From contig CAVQZG010000005.1 in assembly GCA_963718305.1 (NCBI GenBank), positions 310,001 through 374,000 on the forward strand: DNA of 64,000 nt. Direction: 5' to 3'. Below the pieces are notes generated by a model. That model saw only the letters and a list, made by a program, of their open reading frames with translations. It searched no databases and was not told the DNA's origin. A program made the translations under genes and the position numbers. Source of the stretch: RYN-230 sp963718305. GTDB lineage: Bacteria > Actinomycetota > Actinomycetes > Streptosporangiales > Streptosporangiaceae. Of this stretch, positions 23,609 to 33,026 are shown in pieces (position 1 is the stretch's first letter; every line of letters begins with the position of its first letter).

Positions 23609-24543
23609 GCGGGCACAGGCCCCGGGAGCGCCAGGCCAGGACCCTGCTGCGGATGCCCTCGGTCTGGATCGCGATCGCCGTCCTGCTCGGCGTCGCCATC
23701 CTGACCGTGTTCGGGAGCACGCTGGCGCCGCAGAACCCGCTCACGGTCAACGCCAACGCGCTGTTCCAGGGGCCGGGCGCGCACCACCTGCTCGGCACCG
23801 ACTACCTCGGCCGGGACGTGCTGAGCCGGCTCATGGCCGGGACCAGGCTGTCGGTGCTCACCGCGCTCGAGGCGGTCGGGATCGGCCTGGTGCTGGGCAC
23901 GATCCCCGGCATCGCGACCGTGTTCCTGGGCCGCGGGTTTGACTTCGCCGCGAACCGCGTCACCGACGCGCTGATGACCTTGCCGTACATCTTCTTCGCG
24001 GTCGCGGTCACCGCCGCGCTCGGTAACGGCCTGGTCCAGGCCATGGTCCCGGTGGGGATCCTGCTGGCCCCGTTCTTCTTCCGGATCACCCGGGCCGCCA
24101 CCCTGGAGCATGCCCGGGCCCAGTACGTGGAGGCCGCCGAGCTGATGGGTGCCTCGAAACTGCACGTGGTCCGGACGCACGTGCTGCGGAAGGTGCTGCC
24201 CACCATCGCGGTGACCACCGCGTCGATGACCGCCGCGGCGCTGCTGGCGGTGTCGTTCCTGACCTTCCTCGGCATCGGCGTGCAGCCACCGGCGCCCACC
24301 TGGGGTGGCGTGCTCTCCTCCGACCTCGACTACCTCGCCCAGGCGCCGTGGGCGCCGTTCATTCCCGGGGCGCTCATCGCCATCACCGTGGGTGCGCTGA
24401 ACGCCCTGGCCGATGCGTTCCGCGACCGCCGCACCCCAGGGATGCTGGCTGTCCCGGGGACGGTGGCCGCCCCGGATCCGGTCATCCGAACCCACTCGAC
24501 TCTGGAGCCTGCCGATGACGATCGACAATCTCAGGTCGCCTGA
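23605..24543 (+). CDS. ABC transporter permease, DppC/OppC type
   Basis: The ATG at 23605 overlaps the previous stop (ATGA), giving 312 residues. A first helix at residues about 20-40 is followed by the family tract GTDYLGRDVLSRLMAGTRLS, the EAA loop YVEAAELMGASKLHVVRTHVLRKVLP, and four further helices ending in FLTFLGIGVQPPAPTWGGVL. It forms the heterodimeric channel with the preceding permease. The C-terminal 40 residues are hydrophilic and overlap the start of the next gene by 29 bases. Confidence 0.91.
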   Translation: MSGHRPRERQARTLLRMPSVWIAIAVLLGVAILTVFGSTLAPQNPLTVNANALFQGPGAHHLLGTDYLGRDVLSRLMAGTRLSVLTALEAVGIGLVLGTIPGIATVFLGRGFDFAANRVTDALMTLPYIFFAVAVTAALGNGLVQAMVPVGILLAPFFFRITRAATLEHARAQYVEAAELMGASKLHVVRTHVLRKVLPTIAVTTASMTAAALLAVSFLTFLGIGVQPPAPTWGGVLSSDLDYLAQAPWAPFIPGALIAITVGALNALADAFRDRRTPGMLAVPGTVAAPDPVIRTHSTLEPADDDRQSQVA

Positions 24544-25591
24544 CCTCGCCGCCCCGGGCCTGGCCCCGGCGTCCCGGCCGGCCACGGCGCCCAGCCCGGA
24601 CGCACCTGACGTGCTGCGCCTCGATGACCTGCACATCAGCGTGCACCACGGGTCGGCGCTGGCTGTCCGCGGTATCTCGCTGAGCATCCGGGCCGGGGAG
24701 ATCGTCGGCCTGGTCGGGGAGTCGGGCAGCGGCAAGACGCTGACCTGCCGGGCCGCGCTCGGCGTGCTGCCCGCGGGGGTCACCATCGAGCGGGGCACGA
24801 TGTCGTTCGCCGGGCACGACCTGACCGCCCTGTCCCGGCGCGGCTGGGAGAGCCTGCACGGCAGCCACATCGGTGCGGTGTTCCAGGACCCGGCCTCCTA
24901 CCTCAATCCGTCGATCACCGTGGGCCACCAGCTGGCCGAGGTGCTGCGGGTGAAGCTGGGCCTGTCCCGCCGGGCCGCGCGGCAGCGCTCCATCGAGCTG
25001 TTCACCTCCGTCGGCCTGCGTCACCCGGAGCAGGTGTTTGACCAGATCCCGGCCGAACTGTCCGGGGGCATGCTGCAGCGGGTGATGATCGCCATCGCGA
25101 TCTCCTGCGACCCGCAGCTCCTGGTGGCGGACGAGGCCACCACCGCGCTGGACGTCACCATCCAGGCCGAGGTCATCGAGCTGCTGCGCCAGCTGCGCGA
25201 GCAGCGCGGCCTGGCCGTCCTGTTCGTGTCCCACGACCTGGCCGTCATCAGTGAGCTGTGTGACCGGGTCGTGGTGTTCTACGCGGGGGAGATGGTGGAG
25301 TCCGGTCCCGCCAGGGAGATCATCGAGCGGCCCCGGCACCCCTATACCCAGGCCCTGCTCCGGGTGGCCTCGGTCGGTGATTTCCGCCGTCGTGAGCTGG
25401 AGGTCATCGCGGGCCAGCCCCCGCAGGTGGGCGCGGACATCACCGGCTGCCGGTTCGCGGAACGCTGCCCCGCCGCGACCGCGACGTGCCGCGTCGGCGC
25501 CATCCCCCCGGTCAGCGTCGGCACCCAGCATCAGGTGCGCTGCGTCCGGGTCCACGAACCGCAGGTCGCCGGCGAACTGGCGGCCCGGTGA
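24515..25591 (+). CDS. ABC transporter ATP-binding protein, DppD/OppD type
   Basis: The ATG at 24515 is preceded by GGAG and overlaps the previous gene. The protein has 358 residues. Walker A is GESGSGKT, the signature is LSGGM and Walker B is LLVADEATTALD, with a switch His in FVSHD. The C-terminal oligopeptide-type domain contains the four Cys iron-sulfur-like motif, visible as CRFAERCPAATATC and a later C in VRCVRV. It powers import with its partner ATPase encoded next. Confidence 0.92.
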   Translation: MTIDNLRSPDLAAPGLAPASRPATAPSPDAPDVLRLDDLHISVHHGSALAVRGISLSIRAGEIVGLVGESGSGKTLTCRAALGVLPAGVTIERGTMSFAGHDLTALSRRGWESLHGSHIGAVFQDPASYLNPSITVGHQLAEVLRVKLGLSRRAARQRSIELFTSVGLRHPEQVFDQIPAELSGGMLQRVMIAIAISCDPQLLVADEATTALDVTIQAEVIELLRQLREQRGLAVLFVSHDLAVISELCDRVVVFYAGEMVESGPAREIIERPRHPYTQALLRVASVGDFRRRELEVIAGQPPQVGADITGCRFAERCPAATATCRVGAIPPVSVGTQHQVRCVRVHEPQVAGELAAR

Positions 25592-26661
25592 GCGCCGCCG
25601 CCCCGCCCGGTGCCCCGCCCGCGGCGCCGCTGCTCGCGGTGGAGTCGCTTGACGTGATCCTCGGCCGCGGCTGGCGGGCCGCGCGGGTCCTGCGGGGAGT
25701 CGACCTGGCTATCGAGCCGGGGGAGATCGTCGGCCTGGTCGGTGAGACCGGCTCGGGCAAGACGACCCTGGCCCGGGCCGTCCTCGGCCTGGTCGGCCCG
25801 GCCGGGGGCCAGGTCGTGTTCGAGGGCACCCCGATCTCTGCCCTGCGGGCCGGCGCCCGGCGCGCCGAGCGCCGGCGCGGGCACCTGCAGCTGGTCTTCC
25901 AGGACCCGCTCCGCTCCCTCGATCCGGACATGACCGTGGGCGACATTGTCGCCGAGGGGATCAGGCTGCAGGGCGAGACCGACCGGGGGGTGATCCGCCA
26001 GCGGGTCCTGGGATCCCTGGACAAGGTCGGCCTGGACGCCTCGGTGCTGCCGCGCACCCCCGGCCAGATCTCCGGCGGCCAGCGTCAGCGCGTGTCCATC
26101 GCCCGGGCGCTGGCCACCGAGCCGAGGCTGCTCATCTGTGATGAGCCGGTGAGCGCCCTGGACGCCAGCAACCGCAACTACATCCTGCGGCTGCTGGGCC
26201 AGCTCCGGAACGCCCTGGGGCTGTCCATCGTGATCATCTCGCACGACCTCAGCTCACTGGCGGGCATCGCCGACCGGGTGGCGGTGCTCTACCGGGGCCG
26301 CATCGTCGAGGACGGCCCGGTGGACCAGGTGTTCGCCGCTCCCCAGCATCCCTATACGGCCCTGCTGATGGCGTCCGCGCCGAGCGTCCGGCACGACCGC
26401 GAACTCTCCCCGCAGCAGGTCACCCGGACCGTCGCCGAGGCGGGCGCGCTGCCGGAAGACCTGCTGGCCAGCCTCGACGACCCGGGCGCCTGCGTGTTCG
26501 CCACCCGCTGCGCGTTCGCCGCCGGCCCTTGCGCGGCCCAGCCGCCCCTCGTCCCGGCGGGCGGCCGCCGCCACGTCGCCTGCCACCGCCACACCGAATG
26601 GATGACCCTGGCCCGAGCCCGCACCGCGGACGGCCGGACTACGGAAGGACAGCCCCGATGA
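25588..26661 (+). CDS. ABC transporter ATP-binding protein, DppF/OppF type
   Basis: The GTG at 25588 overlaps the previous stop (GTGA), which fixes the start; 357 residues. Walker A GETGSGKTT, Q-loop LVFQDPLRSLDP, signature ISGGQRQRVSIARAL and Walker B LLICDEPVSALD are all present. The C-terminal region keeps a Cys cluster (CVFATRCAFAAGPC) as in DppD/DppF. It pairs with the preceding ATPase. Its stop overlaps the monooxygenase start by ATGA, tying import to the catabolic enzyme. Confidence 0.92.
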   Translation: MSAAAPPGAPPAAPLLAVESLDVILGRGWRAARVLRGVDLAIEPGEIVGLVGETGSGKTTLARAVLGLVGPAGGQVVFEGTPISALRAGARRAERRRGHLQLVFQDPLRSLDPDMTVGDIVAEGIRLQGETDRGVIRQRVLGSLDKVGLDASVLPRTPGQISGGQRQRVSIARALATEPRLLICDEPVSALDASNRNYILRLLGQLRNALGLSIVIISHDLSSLAGIADRVAVLYRGRIVEDGPVDQVFAAPQHPYTALLMASAPSVRHDRELSPQQVTRTVAEAGALPEDLLASLDDPGACVFATRCAFAAGPCAAQPPLVPAGGRRHVACHRHTEWMTLARARTADGRTTEGQPR

Positions 26662-28046
26662 GCAACCCCACGAGCAACCGGCAGATCAAGCTCGGCGCGG
26701 TGACCATGGGGGCCGGCGGCCCCGGCCAGCACTTCCAGTGGCTGGACCCGGAGATCCCCGGCGACGCCAGCGTGAACATCGGCTGGTACATGGAGCAGGT
26801 CCAGCAGGCCGAGGCGGCCAAGTTCGACCTGGTCTTCATCGTGGACAGCCAGTTCATCACCCCGGACTCCCCGCCGCACTACCTCAACCGGCTGGAACCG
26901 ATGACGCTGCTGTCCGCGCTCGCGGTGGTGACCCGGCACATCGGCCTGGTCGCCACGATGACCACGTCCTACAACGACCCGTTCAACCTGGCCCGGCGGC
27001 TCGCCTCGCTGGAGCTGATCAGCGGCGGCCGGTCCGGGTGGAACGTGGTGACCAGCGGCGACGCGGGCGCGGCAGGCAACTTCAGCCGGGACGAGCACTA
27101 CGACTACGACACGCGCTATGCCCGCGGCCTGGAGTTCGTCCAGGTCGCCCAGGGCCTGTGGGACTCCTACGAGGCGGACGCCTTCCCGCGGGACCGGCAG
27201 GCGCGGAGGTTCCTGGACCCGGCCCGGCTGCACGCGCTGAACCACCAGGGGGAGCACTTCGGTGTGGCCGGCCCGCTGAACATCTCCCGCTCGCCGCAGG
27301 GACAGCCGGTCATCTTCCAGGCCGGCGACTCCGAGCAGGGCCGGGACCTGGGCGCCACCATCGGGGAGGGCATCTTTACCCACGCGGCGTCCATCGAGCA
27401 GGGCCAGGCCTTCTACACCGACATCAAGACCCGCGCGGCCGCCAAGGGCCGCCACCCCGACCACATCATCGTGATGCCCGGCGTCCGCGTGTTCGTCGGC
27501 GACACCGACCGGGAAGCGCGGGAGATCGAGCACGACCTGCAGGTAGCCGACCAGGACTTCGACCGGGCGCTCGGCGAGCTGGGCCGCCCGTTCGCCTGGC
27601 ACGACTTCCGCCAGTACGATCTCGACGCGCCGTTCCCCGATGTGCTGCACGTGGCCGAGCGGGGCTTCCGGACCCAGGCCGAGAAGATCGTGACGCTGGC
27701 CCGGGACCACGGCTACACGCTCCGGCAGACCGTGGAGGCCATCTCGGGCCCGAAGCCGACCCCGTTCGCAGGCTCCCCGGAGACCGTGGCGGATGAAATG
27801 CAGCGCTGGTTCGAGGGCCGGGCGCTGGACGGCTACAACATCCACATCGGGCACCCGGCCCAGTTCCGCCGGTTCACCAGCGAGGTCGTGCCCATCCTGC
27901 GCGAGCGCGGCCTGGTCCGCGCCGAGTACGAGTCCGGCACGCTGCGCGGCAACCTGGGCCTCCCGGTCCCGGAGAACCGCTACACCGCGGCCCGCCAGGC
28001 CGACGAGGAAGCCGTCGCCCCAGAGCTGTCTGCCGCCCGCTCGTAG
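26658..28046 (+). CDS. NtaA/SnaA/DszA-type FMNH2-dependent monooxygenase
   Basis: The ATG at 26658 overlaps the previous stop and follows GGAAGGAC; 462 residues, the normal size for the family. Landmarks are FDLVFIVDSQF, LEPMTLLSALAVVTRHIGLVATMTTSYNDPFNLARRLASLELISGGRSGWNVVTS and QAGDSEQGRDLGA. This group includes nitrilotriacetate, EDTA and dibenzothiophene-sulfone monooxygenases, which use reduced FMN made by a separate reductase. As the last gene of the importer operon, it probably acts on the imported compound. With TauD and rhodanese genes next door, C-S bond cleavage is the most economical idea, though C-N cleavage is also known in the family. Confidence 0.91.
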   Translation: MSNPTSNRQIKLGAVTMGAGGPGQHFQWLDPEIPGDASVNIGWYMEQVQQAEAAKFDLVFIVDSQFITPDSPPHYLNRLEPMTLLSALAVVTRHIGLVATMTTSYNDPFNLARRLASLELISGGRSGWNVVTSGDAGAAGNFSRDEHYDYDTRYARGLEFVQVAQGLWDSYEADAFPRDRQARRFLDPARLHALNHQGEHFGVAGPLNISRSPQGQPVIFQAGDSEQGRDLGATIGEGIFTHAASIEQGQAFYTDIKTRAAAKGRHPDHIIVMPGVRVFVGDTDREAREIEHDLQVADQDFDRALGELGRPFAWHDFRQYDLDAPFPDVLHVAERGFRTQAEKIVTLARDHGYTLRQTVEAISGPKPTPFAGSPETVADEMQRWFEGRALDGYNIHIGHPAQFRRFTSEVVPILRERGLVRAEYESGTLRGNLGLPVPENRYTAARQADEEAVAPELSAARS

Positions 28047-28047
28047 C

Positions 28048-28081
28048 GCGGGGGCGGCCAGGCGAACCCGGCCGCCCCCGC
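28048..28081. terminator. hairpin between the convergent monooxygenase and MFS genes
   Basis: GCGGGGGCGGCC (28048-28059) pairs exactly with 28070-28081, a 12-bp stem with a 10-base loop. It begins two bases after the stop of the monooxygenase gene and lies just before the convergent MFS gene stop at 28095. It is probably bidirectional. Confidence 0.76.
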
Positions 28082-28094
28082 CGCGCCGGCGGTC

Positions 28095-29558
28095 TCAGCC
28101 GGCGGGCTGCTGGTGCTTGGACGGGGCGAGCACGGCCGCGAGCACCCCGGCGGCCGCCACCGCGGCCGCCGTCCATTCGGCGGGCCGGAACCCCTGGATG
28201 AACGTGGCCGGGGATGCGTAGCTGCCGTGGGCGGCGAAGACCGCGGCCAGGATCGCGACTCCGAACACGCCGCCCAGCGCGTTCAGCGCGTTGTTGGTGC
28301 CGGCGGCCACGCCGACGTCAGCGGGCGGAACTGAGCTGGTGACGGCGTTGGCCACGGTGGGGAAGCACATCGAGACGCCCACGCCGGCGATGATCAGCGG
28401 CGCGACCAGGGTGCCGTACCCGACCCCTGGCGTGACCACGGCCGCCAGCCAGCCCAGCCCGGCGGCCTGCATGACCAGGCCGGCGACCATGAACGGCCGG
28501 TTGCCGATCTTGTCGGCGAGTGCGCCGGCGACCGGCGCGACCAGCATGGGCGTGGCCATCCAGACCAGGATCCGCAGGCCAGCCTGGAACGGCGAGTAGC
28601 CCAGCCCGATCTGGAACAGCTGGGTGATGAAGAACAGGGACCCGATCAGCGAGATGAACTGGAAGAAGATCACGGCGTTGGCGGTGGCGAAGCCGCGCCG
28701 GCGGAAGTAGGCCAGGGGCAGCATCGGATACCGGGCGCGCCGTTCCCAGGCCAGGAAGCCGGCCAGGAACACGGCACCGGCCACGAACGAGCCGATGACC
28801 TCGCTGCTGCCCCAGCCGGCCGAGGGCGCCCGGACCGGCGCCCAGGTCAGCGCGAAGAGCGCGATCCCGGCCAGGACCATGCCGATGAAGTCCAGTTGCG
28901 GCCGGGGACCGCGGCTTTCGCGCAGCCGCAGCGCGGACAGCGCCGCGACGGCCAGCCCCACGGGAACGTTGAGCCAGAAGATCCACTGCCAGGAGATGCC
29001 CTGCACGATGGCACCGCCCACGACCGGCCCGGCGGCCACGCCCAGGCCGGTGATGCCGCCCCAGATCCCGATGGCCGCCCCCCGCTTCTCGGCCGGGAAG
29101 GCCTCGCTGATCAGGGTCAGGGTCAGCGGCACGAGCATGGCCGCCCCGGCGCCCTGCACCACCCGCGCCGCGATGAGCGTCCCGGTGCCAGGGGACAGCG
29201 CCGCCATCGCGGAGCCCAGGACGAATACGACCAGGCCGAGGACGTACATGCGGCGGCGGCCGAACCGGTCGCCCAGGGCCGCGCCGGTCAGCATCAGGCA
29301 GCCGAAGACCAGGTTGTAGGCGTTGATCGTCCACTCCAGGTCGGCGAGGCTCGCCCCCAGATGCGCCTGCAGGGTCGGCAGGGCCGTCGCGACCACCACC
29401 ACATCCAGGGCGGCCATGAACGCTCCGAGCCCGGCCAGCACGAGCGTCCAGCCATTGCGGGACCGTCCCGGCGCGAGGCCCGCGGCACCGCTGGCTGGGC
29501 CGCCCCCGATGCGGCCGCTGGCGCGGCCGGCCGGCGGGGCGGCAGATAGCTCCGACAT
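28095..29558 (-). CDS. MFS drug exporter, DHA2 (EmrB/QacA) family
   Basis: The ATG at 29558 follows GGAG with 8 bases spacing, giving 487 residues. Fourteen hydrophobic segments are expected from the length and pattern. The DHA2 motifs are present: ALDVVVVATALPTLQAHLGAS with ALPTL in helix 1, the loop GDRFGRRRMYVLG (motif A) and GPVVGGAIVQGISWQWIFWLNVPVG (motif C region). The family extrudes cationic drugs, dyes and antibiotics with protons. No regulator is adjacent, so its substrate is unknown. Confidence 0.92.
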   Translation of the reverse strand: MSELSAAPPAGRASGRIGGGPASGAAGLAPGRSRNGWTLVLAGLGAFMAALDVVVVATALPTLQAHLGASLADLEWTINAYNLVFGCLMLTGAALGDRFGRRRMYVLGLVVFVLGSAMAALSPGTGTLIAARVVQGAGAAMLVPLTLTLISEAFPAEKRGAAIGIWGGITGLGVAAGPVVGGAIVQGISWQWIFWLNVPVGLAVAALSALRLRESRGPRPQLDFIGMVLAGIALFALTWAPVRAPSAGWGSSEVIGSFVAGAVFLAGFLAWERRARYPMLPLAYFRRRGFATANAVIFFQFISLIGSLFFITQLFQIGLGYSPFQAGLRILVWMATPMLVAPVAGALADKIGNRPFMVAGLVMQAAGLGWLAAVVTPGVGYGTLVAPLIIAGVGVSMCFPTVANAVTSSVPPADVGVAAGTNNALNALGGVFGVAILAAVFAAHGSYASPATFIQGFRPAEWTAAAVAAAGVLAAVLAPSKHQQPAG

Positions 29559-29714
29559 CTCACTTACTCCGTTCTGAGTCATCTGGTTGGTGCGGCCGCC
29601 AGGCGTTCGGGCGGCCTATATGGATAGACCAGGTGGGCCCGGGCGAATCGCCGCGATGCCGGGCCGCGGCGCGATCTGGGGGGCGGCGCCGGATTGGGCG
29701 GGCTGGCGCCTGGA

Positions 29715-30319
29715 TCAGGACAGGCTGGGCGGGGCCGGGCGGTGTGGCTGACGGCCGAGGAAAGCGACCAGCTGGTCCCCGGGGCAGGCCCGCCCCGGCA
29801 CCGGGACCGGGTCGGCGAACAATCCGGCCCGGGTACCGGGAGTGATGAACAGCGGGGCGATCGGCAGCAAGAGCGCCGCCAGGTCCGGCGGGACCGGCAG
29901 GCGGCTGCCGCACGCGACGGAGATGTCCCAGCCATGGACGGTGAGCTCGATGGCCCCGGTGGCCACGACCATCTTCGCGGCCAGCTCGCGGTCACCGATG
30001 GTGACCGGGTGCCCCGCCGGGCCGGCCCGGCCAGGGAGCACGCGGCCAGCAGCTGGCCGGCCCGGCGGTACAGGCCGCTGACCGGGTCAGGCTCGGGCCC
30101 CTCGTCACCTGGCACCGGGCCCGCGCCGATACATCCGGCGGCTAGCGCCTCGTGCAGCACGCCGACTGAGTCACTGACGTGCCGCAGCAGCGATCCCAGA
30201 TCCCAGTCGGCACACGGGGTGGGGCACGAGAGACGTTGCGGGCTGGCCAGCCGGGTACTGGCCAGCGCATAGCTGATCGCCCAGCCGAGAAGCTCGAGTC
30301 CCCTCGTCAGCGGGGCCAT
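29715..30319 (-). pseudogene. DinB-fold maleylpyruvate isomerase-like (TIGR03086-type) gene with a -1 frameshift
   Basis: The first frame from ATG 30319 gives about 97 residues (SCPTPCADWDLGSLLRHVSD, then LYRRAGQLLAACSLAGPA). The homologous sequence continues in another frame with GHPVTIGDRELAAKMVVATG and VHGWDISVACG to the stop at 29715. The switch lies at about 30012-30030, inside the run GGCCGGGCCGGCCCGGCGGGG, where one base seems to be missing. The combined protein would be about 200 residues, the family norm. CPTPCADWDLGSLLRHV and HGWDIS are signatures of the mycothiol-dependent DinB superfamily. It overlaps the SigX5-type gene by 13 bases, so the two are coupled. Confidence 0.74.
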
Positions 30320-31359
30320 GTCGGGACCGCCAGGTCGGGCGCGGTCGAGGGCCAGGGCGTGGCGGCGGGATCAGGCGCGGATGCGGGGCCGCCCGCGCCG
30401 TACTCGTGCGGCAGGCCGAACGCGCCGAGCAGGCCCGGGCTGAGGAAGATGACGATCCGCGCGATCCCGGTCGCCGTGACCGTCAGCACCAGGGCCGCGT
30501 GCGCACGGTACACGCCGTCGTGCTCGCGCTCATAAGCCGCGAAGGCCGGCTGCCCGTTGGCCCTGGTGGGAACCAGCCGGAACTGCCCGGGCGTGCCGAA
30601 CAGCTTGGTGGCCAGGAAGCGGCGCACGTTCTCCCGGCCGGCGAACCAGGTCAGCATGGGCGGCATCTCCAGCGCCACGTCCTGGCGCAGCAGTGCCGTC
30701 AGCTCGGTCACGTCACCGTTCTCGAACGCCAGCGCGAAGCGGTCAAGCAGCGCGCGGTACTCCGGCTCGGCGGGCTCAGCGACGTCGTCTTCATCGGGCA
30801 GCGCCCGCGCGAGCTGGGCCCGGGCGCGCCGCAGGCCGCTGTTGACCGCGGTGGTGGTGGTATCCAGCATGGCCGCCACCTCGGCGGCCGGCCAGTCCAG
30901 CACGTCCCGCAGGATCAGCATGGCCCGCTGCCGGGCGGACAGGTACTGCAAGGCCGCGACCATCGCCAGCCGGGTGCCCGCCCGTGACGCGGCGGCCTGG
31001 GCGGGGTCGTCATGAGGCGAGGCCAGCAGGGCATCGGGAATGGGCTGCAGCCACGGCACCTCCGGCGCTGCCATCACCGGGGCACCGGGGTCCTCGCCCG
31101 GGCCGCCCAGCCCGGAGGGCAGCGGCCGGCGGCCGCGGCGCTCGATCGCGGTCAGGCACGCGTTGGTGGCGATCCGGTACAGCCAGGTGCGGACCGAGGA
31201 CCGGCCCTCGAACCCCTGGTAAGCACGCCAGGCCCGCAGATATGTCTCCTGCACCAGGTCCTCGGCCTCATCGGCCGAGCCCAGCATCCGGTAGCAGTGG
31301 GCCAGCAGCTCGCGGCGGAACTGGCCGGTGAGGCTGGTGAAGTCCTCGCTGGCGGTCAT
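30307..31359 (-). CDS. ECF sigma factor with SnoaL-like C-terminal domain, SigX5/TIGR02960 type
   Basis: The ATG at 31359 gives 350 residues; a GTG at 31380 is an alternative. Region 2 (FRRELLAHCYRMLGSADEAEDLVQETYLRAW, then RTWLYRIATNACL) and region 4 (LQYLSARQRAMLILRDVLDWPAAEVAAML, TTTAVNSGLRRARAQL) are followed by about 150 residues of SnoaL/NTF2-like fold (ALEMPPMLTWFAGRENVRRFL). In such fused ECF factors the C-terminal domain modulates activity in place of a separate anti-sigma factor. The coupled DinB-fold gene downstream is a usual companion in actinomycetes. Start choice is uncertain by seven codons. Confidence 0.87.
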   Translation of the reverse strand: MTASEDFTSLTGQFRRELLAHCYRMLGSADEAEDLVQETYLRAWRAYQGFEGRSSVRTWLYRIATNACLTAIERRGRRPLPSGLGGPGEDPGAPVMAAPEVPWLQPIPDALLASPHDDPAQAAASRAGTRLAMVAALQYLSARQRAMLILRDVLDWPAAEVAAMLDTTTTAVNSGLRRARAQLARALPDEDDVAEPAEPEYRALLDRFALAFENGDVTELTALLRQDVALEMPPMLTWFAGRENVRRFLATKLFGTPGQFRLVPTRANGQPAFAAYEREHDGVYRAHAALVLTVTATGIARIVIFLSPGLLGAFGLPHEYGAGGPASAPDPAATPWPSTAPDLAVPTWPR

Positions 31360-31427
31360 ACCTGTACTGACCCGCGGCACCCCGGAAAGTCACCGCGCTC
31401 CGGCAGCCGCCGTGTTTTCGCGGCCGT

Positions 31428-32675
31428 CTACGCCGGAACGGCGGGCCCGGGCGTCGTAGGCATCGGGTAGTAGGTCTCGTACACCGCGCGGGCCTGGCGC
31501 TCCGCGTCCTCCCAGGTCCAGGTACGGGGCAGGTAGCGGTCCGGGCTGAGGGACCGGACGTACGGCGAGGGATCCGGGCCCAGGCTCTCCACCAGGTACA
31601 TGGCCAGGCCTGCTGAACCAGACACCCCGTGCGCGTTGCAGCCGGCCGCGAAGGCCAGGCCCCGGATCGAGCTGACCGGGCCGACCAGGAACCGGCCATC
31701 GGGGGTGAACGCCGGCCAGCCACGGAACGTGGTGCTCACCCCGGCCTCAGGCAGCCCTGGGACGAACCGGCCCAGGCCCTCCGCGAAGCCGCCCAGGACG
31801 TCCCAGTCGGGGAGCGCCGGCAGCGGCGCGTCCACGGCCACCCCGCGCGGGTCCAGGCTGGTGCCCCGGTTCTCGAACCCGCCGCACAGCACCCGCTCGC
31901 CCTCACCGCGCGCGTAGATCTGGATCTCCGGGATGCGCAGGCACGGCAGGCCCGCGTGCCAGCCCGGGACCGGCTCGGTCACGAAGTACTCGTGCAGCAC
32001 CGGGACGATAGGCAGCTCCACCCCGGCCAGTGCGGCCAGCGCGGCCGACCACGGCCCGGCCGCGATGATCACCTGCTCGGTGGCGAACTCGCCGTGCTGG
32101 GTGGACACCGAGCAGACCTGGCCGCGGCTGGTCCCGATCCCGCTCACGGCCGCGTGCGGGACGATCGTGACCCCCAGGTCCCGCGCCGCATGGGCGTAGG
32201 CGGCGACCAGGCTGTTCGGCTGGACGTATCCGCAGGTGGGGGACCACAGGGCGGCCCGGATGCCGTCCGTGCGCTGCAGCGGCGGGAAGATCTCCCGCAG
32301 CTGCGCGTCCGACAGGAACTCGACCGGCAGGCCGGTCACCGCCGCGGTCGCGGCGATCTGCTCCAGCTCCGCGACGGACGTGTCCGACAGCGCGATACGC
32401 ACGGCCCCGGACTCGCGGTAGTCCATCGAGTAGCCGGTTTCCCGCTCGAAGCCGCGGTACAGCTCCGCGGCCGCCATGGTCAGCCGGGCCCGGTCTACCG
32501 TGGGCCGGGCCTGGCCCACCATGCCCGCGGCCTGGCTGCTGGTGGCCTCGCACAGGCCCTGCTTGTCCAGCAACTGGATGTCCCGGTACCCCGCCCGGGC
32601 CAGGAAGTACGCGGCCGCCGTGCCGACCGCGCCGCCGCCGATGACGGTGATCTGGGCATCTCGGGGGTGGGCCAC
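31428..32675 (-). CDS. FAD-dependent oxidoreductase, DAO (sarcosine/glycine oxidase-like) family
   Basis: The protein has 415 residues. The dinucleotide-binding motif VIGGGAVGTAAAYFLARAG (residues about 11-29) and the ATSSQAAGMVGQ tract after the second strand identify the D-amino-acid oxidase superfamily, which oxidises amines with O2. The later EQVIIAAGPWS and FLVGPVSSIRGLAFAAGCNAHGVSGSAGLAMYLVE complete the FAD domain. Covalent flavin attachment is not evident. A sarcosine, dimethylglycine or other N-methyl amine substrate is likely. It is a single-gene unit and is not obviously linked to neighbours. Confidence 0.88.
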   Translation of the reverse strand: MAHPRDAQITVIGGGAVGTAAAYFLARAGYRDIQLLDKQGLCEATSSQAAGMVGQARPTVDRARLTMAAAELYRGFERETGYSMDYRESGAVRIALSDTSVAELEQIAATAAVTGLPVEFLSDAQLREIFPPLQRTDGIRAALWSPTCGYVQPNSLVAAYAHAARDLGVTIVPHAAVSGIGTSRGQVCSVSTQHGEFATEQVIIAAGPWSAALAALAGVELPIVPVLHEYFVTEPVPGWHAGLPCLRIPEIQIYARGEGERVLCGGFENRGTSLDPRGVAVDAPLPALPDWDVLGGFAEGLGRFVPGLPEAGVSTTFRGWPAFTPDGRFLVGPVSSIRGLAFAAGCNAHGVSGSAGLAMYLVESLGPDPSPYVRSLSPDRYLPRTWTWEDAERQARAVYETYYPMPTTPGPAVPA

Positions 32676-33026
32676 GGTCCCGGTCGCCTCCCACCGGGCC
32701 AGGCCGTCCCGCGCCCAGCCTGAGGTTCGTTATCTGGTACGGCCAAACGCTAGACGACGCGGGGGCCGGGCGGAAGGCGGGATCGGGGCAAACAGGGCAC
32801 CGGGGGCGTCTGCGGGGAAGTCGGTGCAAGTTGGTGCCTACGGCCTGGGTAACCTGTCCAGATAGGGGAAGTTCCGCAACCGCCGCAAGTCAATGAATTC
32901 GCCGGAAGGATTCGGTAAATGTGGCGTGGTGCATTCGGCGGTCAGCCTACGCTCAGAGTAGACATGTAGGCAGGGTTAGCTATGCGGGGCCAGCCAGGCA
33001 GTATCGAGGGCACGCGGGGGCCTGGC

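Noticed and set aside
29579..30319. 246-codon frame as an intact DinB-fold gene
   Set aside because: Beyond about residue 97 it loses family similarity and becomes Ser/Pro/Arg-rich; the family motif HGWDIS lies in a different frame.
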